DNA from: Bacteroidales bacterium
GTDB lineage: Bacteria; Bacteroidota; Bacteroidia; Bacteroidales; UBA932
Length of the DNA stretch: 64,000 nucleotides
Direction of reading: 5' to 3'
Assembly (NCBI GenBank): GCA_017549145.1
Contig: JAFYVM010000053.1
Coordinates: 1-64,000 of the forward strand
Shown: in pieces, positions 7,803 to 16,183 of the stretch
Layout: each line of letters begins with the position of its first letter
Numbering within the stretch: position 1 is the first letter of the stretch
Notes under the pieces: model-generated
The model's input: the letters and a program-made list of their open reading frames with translations, nothing else
What the model was told of the DNA's origin: nothing
Databases searched by the model: none
Program-made: the position numbers and the translations under genes

Positions 7803-9845
7803 ATGAAAAAGTTATTATACATTTTTATGTCTGTAGCTCTCTGCTTTGGCCTCGCTTCGTGCGTTAAGGAGCAGATTATAAATGACACAGACACTCCGCG
7901 CCATCAGATCGAAGGTCTGAATGTTGTTGCAGGAGACGAGGAGGTAACCCTTTCATGGTCTGTTCCAGAAGGATGGGAGCCTACTGACTATAAGATTACA
8001 TTCAGTGATGATGCCTCTGTTCAGCAGACTATCCTTACAGGCGGTGAGACAACTTACACTATCACAGGTCTTGTAAACGATTTCAGCTACACATTCAATG
8101 TGCAGGCAATCTATGGAACAGCAATATCTAATGTTGTCAAAGTATCAGGAAAGCCTGTTACATCACGCATCCCTGTTGCTGCTCTTAGCTATAAGACAGC
8201 TGATAAGGATCAGGTGCAGCAGTACATCGAACTTACTTGGGAGAAGCCTTCAGACCTCGTTTTGAATTACACTCTCACTTACTATCCTGAGATGGATGAC
8301 TCGAAGCTTGTAACCAAGACTATTGATGCTAATGCAACATCTTACAAGATTGAGGGCATCACTAATGGTGACAACTACGTGATCACTCTTGTTGCTAACT
8401 ATCCTAAGGGAGTAGCTCCTGAGGCTAAGACTACTGTGTATTTCAAGATGGCTTATATTACATCTTCGACAGTAGGTGCAATCGGTCAGACTATTGACTT
8501 CTCTTTCAACAAGGAGGCTTATCCTGATGCAACTGATATTACATGGAAGTTCCCTGATGGAACAGTACAGACTGGTGAGTCGGTAACTTGGACTATTACA
8601 ACTGCAGGTCAGAAAGAGGTTATCCTCAGCGCCAAGACTTCAACTAAGGAAATCACATGGCCAGGAATCCAGCTTAATCTCCGCAACCGCATCATCGAGA
8701 CTAACGATTTTATTCAGAATGGTACTAACTATAATGGATTCAAGGGCTCTTATCCTGTATTCTCTCCAGATGGAAACACTATCTATGCTATTACATTCAA
8801 TGGTATCACAGCTCTTTATGCATACGACTTGAGAACAGGTGCAGAGAAATGGAGATATCAGCCAGCTGCCAAGGCGGGAAGTTATAACCCTCCTACAGTT
8901 AACCCTGTAACTGGTGACATCTACTTCGGTACTCAGACTGCAGGTCAGTTCTACTGCGTGGCTCCTGATGGAACATTGAAGTGGCATTGTACTACAATGG
9001 GTAACATGAAGAGTACAGCTCCAGCAGTAAGTGCTGATGGAACAATCGTATATGCTGTTGATGCAGCTGGTAAGATCGCAGCTCTTAAAGCTGCTGATGG
9101 AAGTGAAATCTGGAGTCAGAGCCTTGGCGCTGCAGGACACGCACTTCTTATCAATAATAATGACCTTGTCGTTGCGGTCAAGTCTACAGCTAAGTCTGTA
9201 CGCTTCCTTAACATCGCTAATGGAACTGAAATCGCTTCTGTTGATTGTTCAATTGCTCCTTCTGATGTTGTTGGCTTCGCAGTCTCTAATGATAAGAAGT
9301 ACGCATATATTCCATTAGCTACATCTGGTGGTATGACTAGCGTAAACCTTGAGACAAGAGAGAAGGCAGGAGAGTTGATCTTTGGAACAAACAATATGTG
9401 GGCTCCAGTTGTTGCCTCTAACGGCTTTGTTGTTGTCGGTAGTAAGGACGGTAGCGTATATGCTCTTTCTGCAGACCTTTCAAAGGTAGAGTGGACACAT
9501 ATGCACCAGGGAAAACAGACAAACAACGTTTACAACTACTCACACGCATGTGCTGACACTCAGGGTCATGTATACATCACAGCAGGACAGCCTACAGTTG
9601 TTACATATGTATTTGACGCGGCTACTGGTAATGTAGTAAGCTCGTCTGCTTATGATAAGGACCCAGCTGCAAGACAGATGGGAGGAAACAACTATAACGG
9701 CGGATTCTTCTATGAAGGACACCTTGGTGCAGGTTCTGTAAATGCATACCTCGTAGGTCACTTTGTCGGTGGAGAGCGTAAGTTCTGGGGCGGCCCAGGC
9801 GGAGATATCTGCGGAAGCAGCTGTATCCAGAGTCCACTTCTTTAA
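7803..9845 (+). CDS. Lipoprotein with FN3 domains, a PKD-like domain and a PQQ-type beta-propeller
   Basis: A 680-residue lipoprotein (lipobox LASC, residues 17-20). Residues of about 35-120 and 125-215 look like fibronectin type III domains (LNVVAGDEEVTLSWSVPEGW; IELTWEKPSDLVLNYTLTYY). Residues of about 218-295 look like a PKD-type domain (DITWKFPDGTVQTGESVTW). The rest is a PQQ-like beta-propeller with repeats such as YAYDLRTGAEKWRY, CVAPDGTLKWHC and AALKAADGSEIWSQ. Such propellers mostly bind ligands or proteins, and no quinone-dehydrogenase motif is evident. It starts 12 bp after susD, the position where locus-specific surface glycan-binding proteins are usually encoded, so a ligand-capture role is plausible but unproven. 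Confidence 0.75.
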   Translation: MKKLLYIFMSVALCFGLASCVKEQIINDTDTPRHQIEGLNVVAGDEEVTLSWSVPEGWEPTDYKITFSDDASVQQTILTGGETTYTITGLVNDFSYTFNVQAIYGTAISNVVKVSGKPVTSRIPVAALSYKTADKDQVQQYIELTWEKPSDLVLNYTLTYYPEMDDSKLVTKTIDANATSYKIEGITNGDNYVITLVANYPKGVAPEAKTTVYFKMAYITSSTVGAIGQTIDFSFNKEAYPDATDITWKFPDGTVQTGESVTWTITTAGQKEVILSAKTSTKEITWPGIQLNLRNRIIETNDFIQNGTNYNGFKGSYPVFSPDGNTIYAITFNGITALYAYDLRTGAEKWRYQPAAKAGSYNPPTVNPVTGDIYFGTQTAGQFYCVAPDGTLKWHCTTMGNMKSTAPAVSADGTIVYAVDAAGKIAALKAADGSEIWSQSLGAAGHALLINNNDLVVAVKSTAKSVRFLNIANGTEIASVDCSIAPSDVVGFAVSNDKKYAYIPLATSGGMTSVNLETREKAGELIFGTNNMWAPVVASNGFVVVGSKDGSVYALSADLSKVEWTHMHQGKQTNNVYNYSHACADTQGHVYITAGQPTVVTYVFDAATGNVVSSSAYDKDPAARQMGGNNYNGGFFYEGHLGAGSVNAYLVGHFVGGERKFWGGPGGDICGSSCIQSPLL

Positions 9846-9851
9846 TATTTT

Positions 9852-9894
9852 CCGGCAAGGCTTGCTCCCTATCTGGGAGCAGGCCGAAGGCCGG
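9852..9894 (+). promoter_or_regulatory. Large intercistronic hairpin before the CotH-like gene
   Basis: GGCTTGCTCCC (9859-9869) pairs along all 11 positions, one of them G-U, with GGGAGCAGGCC (9875-9885) across a five-base loop. An outer stem CCGGC (9852-9856)/GCCGG (9890-9894) extends it past a small internal loop. No T-tract follows, so it is not a classical terminator. It sits 28 bases before the ATG at 9923 and may stabilise or process the upstream mRNA or reduce downstream expression. Confidence 0.7.
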
Positions 9895-9922
9895 TATAAA
9901 ATCTTAGAAAATATTAATCAAC

Positions 9923-11746
9923 ATGAAACGACATCTGGCTCTATTTTTGGCTGTTATATTCTGTCTTTCATGCGCGAAAGAAATCATCACTCCTACGTAT
10001 CCGCAGCAGATTCAAGTTGAGGTGGAGAATGGGGTGTATCTTGGTAGTGGAACAACCGCGTATTTTGAGATTAAGGTTACTCCATCCGAGTTCAATATCC
10101 TTTCAAGTAAAACGGCCATGGTACTTCAGGTCGTTGAATCCAATATTAGTTATTTTCAAGGAACGGCACCGATATTCTACCGTCTGGCGGGGGTAGAGAA
10201 GATTGGAGATGGCAGATACAGAGTGGGTATCCGTGATTTGAACAAAGCAGAAAAATATAAGGATAAGGTAAGACTTGTCCTTACTACACTTACAGACGAG
10301 GGAACAAAGACTCTCGCATCAGAGCCCTTCAGTCTTGCTTATGCAGGAAATAATGTGTCAGGGCTTTCTTTTCTTAAAAAGAATAATCCTACTGCGCTCC
10401 TGGAAGATTTTACCTTGGACGCAGGATCATCATATATAACCGTTCATTCGCCATTCGTGACCAACCCTAATCTTGCGCTCAACTTTGAAACAGATGCAGT
10501 GAAGGTTACTGTTGGTGGTGTTGAACAGGTGAGTGGCGTGACAGTAAATGATTTTTCTAAGCCAGTAACCTATTCGTTTGTTTCAGAAGTTGGAGAGGTT
10601 CGCAGCTATACAATACATGTCAAACACTCTGGACTTCCGGTTGTCTTTATTACTACTCCTGGTGCGGCAGTGATACCGCCGAAGACAGAAGACTGGTTGT
10701 CAGGAGCGCACCTTACAATATATAACCCAGATTGCAGCGTGGATTTTTCCGGCACAATTGGCGTTAGGGGTAGAGGAAACACAACCTGGAATTACCCTAA
10801 AAAGCCTTACGCCCTTAAATTGGATTCTAAGGCTAAAATCCTAGGTATGCCTAAGCATAAAAGGTGGGTGTTGCTAGCAAACTGGCTTGATAGGACATTG
10901 CTTCGTAATCATATCTCCTTTAGGATTGCAATGCAGACGGACCTTGCGTGGACCCCTCGCGGAGAATTTGTAGAGGTTGTTCTGAATGGCACTCATGTAG
11001 GAAACTATTACCTGTGTGAGCAGATTAAAATCGATGAGAACAGGGTCAATATTGATGAACTGGATGATGATGAGACTGACGGTGGCTATATGATGGAGAT
11101 TGACACTCACTATGACGAGTTGTTCAAATTCAAGTCCGTCAAGAAAAACTTTCCGTATATGTTCAAGGATCCCGATGAGGTTAATGACAGTCAGTTCGCA
11201 TATTTCAGAGACTACATAAACAACCTTGAGGAGGCTTTGTATGATGAGGCTCGCTTTAAAGCCAGGGAATATGCCCAATATCTTGATATCGATTCGTTTG
11301 CGGACTGGTGGCTAGCTCAGGAGCTTACAGGAAATACAGAGAACAAGCATCCTAAGAGCGTATTTATGCATAAGGATAAGGGAGGTAAGTTGAAAGCTGG
11401 TCCGGTTTGGGATTTTGATTGGAAGACATTCCGTCTTGATAACGAGGAGTGGGTCAGCAAGTCTACCTTATATTATGATATTCTGTTCAACGATCCGGTG
11501 TTTGTTGCAGCAGTTAAGGAGAGATGGAACAAACATGAGAATCGATTCAGGGAGATTCCTGCCTTTATTCAGGCAGAAGCTGACAGGATAGCGAACTCTG
11601 AAGAATTGAATCATAAAATGTGGCCTGTTACCAAGGATACAAACGGCGATATTGATCTGTCGTTTGCTGAGGCAATAGCGAGGATGAAAACCTCATATGA
11701 GCAGAAGCTGGAGTTTATGGATAGGGAAATCAATGCAATGAAGTAA
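9923..11746 (+). CDS. CotH-kinase-family lipoprotein
   Basis: A 607-residue lipoprotein (lipobox LSCAK near residue 17). The N-terminal 250 residues look like immunoglobulin-like modules. Residues of about 255-600 form a CotH-type domain, with VRGRGNTTWNYPKKPYALKL (about 281-300), GNYYLCEQIKIDENRVNID (about 359-377), DGGYMMEID and GPVWDFDW (about 492-499). CotH of Bacillus is an atypical protein kinase that phosphorylates spore-coat proteins, and homologues are common as secreted proteins in Bacteroidota, where targets are mostly unknown. It follows a hairpin at 9852-9894 and is followed after five bases by the next gene. Whether it acts on proteins or glycans cannot be told from sequence. 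Confidence 0.85.
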   Translation: MKRHLALFLAVIFCLSCAKEIITPTYPQQIQVEVENGVYLGSGTTAYFEIKVTPSEFNILSSKTAMVLQVVESNISYFQGTAPIFYRLAGVEKIGDGRYRVGIRDLNKAEKYKDKVRLVLTTLTDEGTKTLASEPFSLAYAGNNVSGLSFLKKNNPTALLEDFTLDAGSSYITVHSPFVTNPNLALNFETDAVKVTVGGVEQVSGVTVNDFSKPVTYSFVSEVGEVRSYTIHVKHSGLPVVFITTPGAAVIPPKTEDWLSGAHLTIYNPDCSVDFSGTIGVRGRGNTTWNYPKKPYALKLDSKAKILGMPKHKRWVLLANWLDRTLLRNHISFRIAMQTDLAWTPRGEFVEVVLNGTHVGNYYLCEQIKIDENRVNIDELDDDETDGGYMMEIDTHYDELFKFKSVKKNFPYMFKDPDEVNDSQFAYFRDYINNLEEALYDEARFKAREYAQYLDIDSFADWWLAQELTGNTENKHPKSVFMHKDKGGKLKAGPVWDFDWKTFRLDNEEWVSKSTLYYDILFNDPVFVAAVKERWNKHENRFREIPAFIQAEADRIANSEELNHKMWPVTKDTNGDIDLSFAEAIARMKTSYEQKLEFMDREINAMK

Positions 11747-11751
11747 ATGTA

Positions 11752-13314
11752 ATGAACCGTTGGTGTCTGATAGCAATTGTCGTTTCATTCTTCTTTTCTT
11801 GTCAAAAGACAGAGGAGGAGAATGTTGGTGGTGTGTCAGCAATTATGCTGAACATGAGCATGACAGACTATCAGAATCTCACCTATGTTCAGAGCAATCA
11901 TGCGTGGAGCAAGAGTGACAAGGTGCTGATTGCCGACTCCGGTCAGGACAATGTTTCAGCATCTGCCAGCCCGATAAGCATTGGTAATCCCGCTGCGGTA
12001 TTCATGTGTAATCTGCCATTGAGTGCCAAGGAGAGTACCCTGGTCGGTATATATCCGGAGGATGCCCCTATAAAGGTGAAATCCGGAGAGATAACATATA
12101 ATATCCCTCTTGAGCAAGATGGTACTATCATGAACCTGCAAGCAGGATGTGCAAAATACAATACTGCCTCACATCAAGGCGTAAGTCTTACTCTGAAGCC
12201 AATGTATAAGGTGCTGAATGTTTGGGTAGGCAGAAGTAATCATATAATCAAGCAGGTCAAGGTGAGGGCAAAGAATAAGGAACTGATAGCAGGAGACATC
12301 AGATTATCCGTGGAGTCTTGGACTCCCAAGCCATCTTCTTCTACAGTTACGCTTACTCTTGATAATCCTTTGGATTGCACCATGTCTCAGCAGTCTGTCG
12401 CTGTAATGGTAGCTGATAATGGGGTTACTGAATACATTGCAGAGATAATAGACACAGATGGCACGATTTCAACTACTGAGAACGTAACGGAGGGATATGT
12501 GGCAGATAACACTAAGACCTACGAATTAGGCATCTCGCAGGCCTTGTTTGGCAGCTTGAGCTCCTCAGAGGCCAAGTCAATGATAACAGCAGGAGTCAAG
12601 CATATAGAGGTGACAATGAACACCTTCTGGAGGGATAAGACAGAGGATGAGTGTTACACGCTTGCACGTAATACTAAGAAGGTGATAGATGCAACAAAAG
12701 GCCTCGAGGTCTGGTCAGTGCATCTACCGTTTAGTGGCTCATTGGACATATCTGTTCTTAACGACACAAAGAGAGCAGAGAACGTGGAGATAATGACCAA
12801 GATGATCCGTCTTGCCGGTGAGTTTGCACCGAAAAGGCTGGTTCTTCACCCAAGTTCGGAGCCGATATCGGAATCAGACCGTGCGGCCAGAATCAAATGT
12901 GCGAGAGAGTCAATTGCAAAACTGTTTCCTGTGGCAAAGGAAACAGGTGCGGTGCTATGTTTGGAAAATCTTCCTAGAACATGTCTAGGACGCACATCGG
13001 AGGATATGCTGGCACTGCTTGAAGGCTTCCCGGAAGTTATGGTGTGCTTTGACTCCAATCACCTCCTTATTGAAGATCATAATATGTTCTTCAATAATGT
13101 GGGCCACAGAATCGCAACGACACATGCCTCGGATTACGATAAGACAGATGAAAAGCATTGGCTTATGGGTCTTGGTATAATTGATTGGCCGAATTTCCTG
13201 ACTAATCTTATGCACTTCGATTATGATGGTGTGTTTATGACTGAGGTGAAGTCCGGACCGACCGCGGCAGAGGTCGCAGATGCCTATAAGAATGTAGTTT
13301 GTAGAACAAATTAA
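11752..13314 (+). CDS. Lipoprotein fusing a fimbrillin-like domain to a xylose-isomerase-like TIM barrel
   Basis: A 520-residue lipoprotein (signal peptide ending FFFSC, Cys17). Residues of about 25-258 resemble the fimbrillin/Mfa-like two-lobed fold found in Bacteroidota surface lipoproteins (WSKSDKVLIADSG; LVGIYPEDAP; LKPMYKVLNVWVG). Residues of about 262-520 are a sugar-phosphate isomerase/epimerase (AP-endonuclease-2 family) TIM barrel. All expected metal ligands appear present: Glu in LCLENLP, Asp/His in VCFDSNHLL, His in TTHASDYD and Glu in MTEVKSG. Enzymes of this fold are normally cytoplasmic, so display on a lipid anchor is unusual. It is five bp after the CotH gene and 12 bp before the next gene. 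The substrate is unknown. Confidence 0.78.
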   Translation: MNRWCLIAIVVSFFFSCQKTEEENVGGVSAIMLNMSMTDYQNLTYVQSNHAWSKSDKVLIADSGQDNVSASASPISIGNPAAVFMCNLPLSAKESTLVGIYPEDAPIKVKSGEITYNIPLEQDGTIMNLQAGCAKYNTASHQGVSLTLKPMYKVLNVWVGRSNHIIKQVKVRAKNKELIAGDIRLSVESWTPKPSSSTVTLTLDNPLDCTMSQQSVAVMVADNGVTEYIAEIIDTDGTISTTENVTEGYVADNTKTYELGISQALFGSLSSSEAKSMITAGVKHIEVTMNTFWRDKTEDECYTLARNTKKVIDATKGLEVWSVHLPFSGSLDISVLNDTKRAENVEIMTKMIRLAGEFAPKRLVLHPSSEPISESDRAARIKCARESIAKLFPVAKETGAVLCLENLPRTCLGRTSEDMLALLEGFPEVMVCFDSNHLLIEDHNMFFNNVGHRIATTHASDYDKTDEKHWLMGLGIIDWPNFLTNLMHFDYDGVFMTEVKSGPTAAEVADAYKNVVCRTN

Positions 13315-13326
13315 ATAAAATACAAT

Positions 13327-14991
13327 ATGAAGAAAATCTTAAGTTTATTTACTCTTTTTGCGCTTTTAGTGCAGGGGGCTGCTTCTTGTGAAAAGGAACC
13401 AGGAAACGAAGAAGGGCCAGCTAAGGCTGTTCAGATGAACATTTCTTTTGATAAGGCGCTGAATACTGATGCAGGTATTGTTGCAAGAACCTGGCAGAGA
13501 GGTGACAAAGTCGGAGTGTATAACACTCAGAGCAGTGCCGTTGAGGCATCTGTAGCTGTTCCGCTTTCATATAGCGGCTTTAGTTCATTATTTACAGTTG
13601 GACTTACCAACGTATCAAATGGAGCCGGCTTACTTGGATATTTTCCTGCTGAGGCTGATGTTAAATACGCTGATGGAATGATCAAGACACAGATTCCTGC
13701 TGCACAGAATGGACAGATTTCACCAGTGTATATCGGAAAGGCAACTTACAATGAAAGTGTAGTGAATATGACCCTTGCTCCATTCTACACTGTTGTATAT
13801 GCTCAGGTGAATATGGGAAATTACAGCATTGTGAAGGCTGTGTTTAAGGGTAATGCCAATGAGAAGATTGCAGGTGCTGTAAACATTAAGTATGATGACT
13901 TTAAGGTTGAGGCTACCGAGTCTGCTGTTACAGTAGAGAATTCGAAGGGATATGATTGCAGATCTAGAGCAGTGAGGATTCCGTTTGTCATTGCTCCAGT
14001 ATCTCTTGCTTCCGGATATACTATTACATGCACTACCGATGCTGGTGAGGAGATTGTAATTTCTACCAAAGAAGCTGTTGAGTGCACAATGGGTGGTCGT
14101 ATTGATGCGGGAGAGAGCGAAGATGGTGAAAAGACCCAGTTGCTTTTCTGTGGTGATAATATGATTTATCTGATTGATGCGCAGAAAGCCATTGACGAGG
14201 GCTATAAGAAAGCTATCTTGTGGCAGTGGGATGCTAAGTCAGAGGCTACAAGAATGGGTATGACTGAAGCTAACATGATCCGTCTTGACGATTGTAAATT
14301 GGTTGATAATAACACCAAGGTACTTGCGACATCATCGAAGAGTTATGCGGTGCTTCTTGATTTCAAGACTCAGAAGCTCCTTTGGTACTCGACAGGTTCT
14401 AAGAATGCGCACTCTGCAGAAATTCTCCCTAACAATAGAATAGCCGTAGCATGCTCGGAAGGAGGAGATGTCGTTCAGATCTTTGATATCGACTCTCCTA
14501 ATACAGTGTTGTTCTCTACTGAACTCCCATATGCCCATGGAGTAGTGTGGAATCCTGCAAATCAGAGATTGTACGCTTGTGGTGATCTCAGAATCCATGA
14601 GTATTCTCTCACAGATTGGGATACAAATTCACCTAAGCTTACTTTGGAGAAGTCAATCTCATCGTACCCTCATGTTACTGGACTTCATGATATGACGCTT
14701 ATTGATGATAACACGCTTCTTGTTGCAGGAAAGTATGCTGCTTTCTATGATATTCAGAAAAATGCGTTTACCAAACTCCCTCATTTCGAGAAATCATCGG
14801 GTATCAAATCAGTCAATTATAATCCACAGACTGGCGAATGCTGGTATACAGATGCTACTAACTCGGGACGAGAGTTGACATGGTCATCGAATGACATCAG
14901 ATTTACTTATGATCTGACCAAGACTAATATCGATGCAAGCATTTGGATTGGTGACCTTAACATGTATAAAGTAAGAGTATATCACTGGTAA
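13327..14991 (+). CDS. Fimbrillin-like lipoprotein with a DUF6528-type beta-propeller
   Basis: A 554-residue lipoprotein (lipobox region AASCEKEPGNEEG, acidic after the Cys as in surface-exposed Bacteroidota lipoproteins). Residues of about 35-265 resemble a fimbrillin-like domain (ARTWQRGDKVGVYNTQSS; GLLGYFPAEADV; LAPFYTVVYAQV). Residues of about 275-554 form a beta-propeller starting LLFCGDNMIYLIDAQKA and containing repeated blades (HSAEILPNNRIAVACSEGGD; VVWNPANQRLYACGDL). This resembles DUF6528 proteins of gut Bacteroidales. No enzymatic motif is evident, so a ligand-binding role is the simplest reading. It is the last gene of locus A, with a terminator at 15010-15045. Confidence 0.7.
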   Translation: MKKILSLFTLFALLVQGAASCEKEPGNEEGPAKAVQMNISFDKALNTDAGIVARTWQRGDKVGVYNTQSSAVEASVAVPLSYSGFSSLFTVGLTNVSNGAGLLGYFPAEADVKYADGMIKTQIPAAQNGQISPVYIGKATYNESVVNMTLAPFYTVVYAQVNMGNYSIVKAVFKGNANEKIAGAVNIKYDDFKVEATESAVTVENSKGYDCRSRAVRIPFVIAPVSLASGYTITCTTDAGEEIVISTKEAVECTMGGRIDAGESEDGEKTQLLFCGDNMIYLIDAQKAIDEGYKKAILWQWDAKSEATRMGMTEANMIRLDDCKLVDNNTKVLATSSKSYAVLLDFKTQKLLWYSTGSKNAHSAEILPNNRIAVACSEGGDVVQIFDIDSPNTVLFSTELPYAHGVVWNPANQRLYACGDLRIHEYSLTDWDTNSPKLTLEKSISSYPHVTGLHDMTLIDDNTLLVAGKYAAFYDIQKNAFTKLPHFEKSSGIKSVNYNPQTGECWYTDATNSGRELTWSSNDIRFTYDLTKTNIDASIWIGDLNMYKVRVYHW

Positions 14992-15009
14992 TATATTCCG
15001 CTCCAATGG

Positions 15010-15045
15010 AAAGCCCAAGAATCGCAAGGTTTTTGGGCTTTTATT
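15010..15045 (+). terminator. Rho-independent terminator of locus A
   Basis: AAAGCCCAA (15010-15018) pairs with TTGGGCTTT (15033-15041), with A residues before the stem and T residues after it. It lies 18 bases after the stop of the propeller lipoprotein and ends the 2795-14991 cluster. Confidence 0.8.
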
Positions 15046-15076
15046 GTTGTAGAATGTGGTTTTTGATGGGGTGGGT

Positions 15077-15108
15077 ATTGTCCAAAAGAGAAATAAATCG
15101 TACATTTG
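15077..15108 (+). promoter_or_regulatory. Promoter of the EEP gene and probably of locus B
   Basis: TACATTTG (15101-15108) is a perfect TAnnTTTG -7 element. ATTG (15077-15080) is a three-of-four match to the -33 TTTG, giving a spacing of 20 bp. The site lies after the locus A terminator and 26 bases before the ATG at 15135. It also decides the start codon, because the longer in-frame ORF from 15006 would begin upstream of the promoter and inside the terminator. Confidence 0.6.
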
Positions 15109-15134
15109 TGGACCCCTATTATGGGCTAACCACA

Positions 15135-16142
15135 ATGAGAGCACTAACACTAACAATCGCATTGTCTTTTCTGCTGGTAAGTTGCGGCAGTTGCAAGAGC
15201 GTTCAGTCAGGAACTACAGGTACAGTTCCTCAGCAGCCAGGACAGATCTTTAAGATCTTGGTATGGAACATACAGAACGGAATGTGGTCCGACCAGGGCA
15301 ATAATTACGATAATTTTGTTTTATGGGTCAAGCAATATGATCCGGACGTTTGTATTTGGTGTGAGTCACGTTCAAACTATCAGACTGGCAAAAAGACTGC
15401 AATGCCAGATGCTGGTGTATATCTACCAGATGGTTGGGGTGAACTGGCAGCCAGATATGGACATTCTTATTGGGGTAAGGGAGGACATAGAGACCGCTTC
15501 CCTCAGGTAATCACATCTAAATATCCGGTTGAGGTGGTTCAGCAGATTATCGGTAATGAGGCTGACTCTGTGGTTTCTCATGGTGCAGGTCACTTCAAGG
15601 TGATGCTTGCTGACCAGCCTGTCAATTTCGTTTCTCTCCACACATGGCCTCAGAAATATGCTTTTGGCGTAAGCGGTACAGCTGCACAGGAGGCAAGTAA
15701 GGCTGAAAACGGAGGTGATAAATACAGACTAAAAGAAATAACCTATATCTGTGAGCATACTATTGCCAAGAGTAAGGACCCGGAAAATGAGTGGTGGCTT
15801 ATGGCAGGCGACTTCAATGCTCAATCTTCTCTTGATAACGAGCAGTACAAGTATTCACTTGATGACACTCGCTTCCTTGTACATGACTACGTGCTTGAGA
15901 ACACTCCGTATAAGGATGTGATCAAGCAGCAGCACTCAGCTGAGTTCAAGTCTACGACCAGCGGAAGCAGCCGTATTGACTTTGTGTATTGCTCTCCGGC
16001 AATGATGAAGCAGGTGACTTATGCTGATGTTGTCAAAGACGGATGGACAGGTACAATTGTCAAGGACGAGGCTACCGGATTCAAGCATCCATCTGACCAT
16101 AGACCACTGATTGTCTATGTAAAAGTTCCAACAAGAAAATAG
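15135..16142 (+). CDS. Endonuclease/exonuclease/phosphatase (EEP) family lipoprotein
   Basis: EEP-fold enzymes hydrolyse phosphodiester or phosphomonoester bonds with a metal ion; the fold covers nucleases, sphingomyelinases and inositol phosphatases. The 335-residue product starts MRALTLTIALSFLLVSCGSC (lipobox LVSC). Catalytic motifs are visible: the Asn in VWNIQNGMW, the Glu in DVCIWCES, WLMAGDFNAQS, RIDFVYCS and the terminal SDHRPL. An in-frame ATG at 15006 exists but lies before the promoter and overlaps the terminator, and it would bury the signal peptide. The gene is 41 bp upstream of susC of locus B. It has two relatives in this window (51.5-53.3 kb). The surface or periplasmic location suggests that it acts on imported or captured substrate. 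The substrate is unknown. Confidence 0.85.
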   Translation: MRALTLTIALSFLLVSCGSCKSVQSGTTGTVPQQPGQIFKILVWNIQNGMWSDQGNNYDNFVLWVKQYDPDVCIWCESRSNYQTGKKTAMPDAGVYLPDGWGELAARYGHSYWGKGGHRDRFPQVITSKYPVEVVQQIIGNEADSVVSHGAGHFKVMLADQPVNFVSLHTWPQKYAFGVSGTAAQEASKAENGGDKYRLKEITYICEHTIAKSKDPENEWWLMAGDFNAQSSLDNEQYKYSLDDTRFLVHDYVLENTPYKDVIKQQHSAEFKSTTSGSSRIDFVYCSPAMMKQVTYADVVKDGWTGTIVKDEATGFKHPSDHRPLIVYVKVPTRK

Positions 16143-16148
16143 ATTTTC

Positions 16149-16176
16149 TATTCACTAATAACTATTCATTAATAAC
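16149..16176 (+). repeat. Tandem 14-bp direct repeat before susC (locus B)
   Basis: TATTCACTAATAAC (16149-16162) is followed directly by TATTCATTAATAAC (16163-16176), with one mismatch. The pair fills most of the 41-bp gap between the EEP gene and susC and ends seven bases before the ATG. It may be a regulator site or simply a local duplication of an A/T-rich translation leader. Confidence 0.7.
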
Positions 16177-16183
16177 CAATCTT

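Noticed and set aside
10874..11278. 134-codon minus-strand ORF inside the CotH-like gene
   Set aside because: It is antisense to the conserved CotH motifs and has no independent promoter or homology.
15006..15134. An N-terminal extension of the EEP gene starting with ATG at 15006
   Set aside because: The extension reads through the locus A terminator and the -7 element at 15101-15108, and it would place the lipoprotein signal peptide in the interior of the chain.
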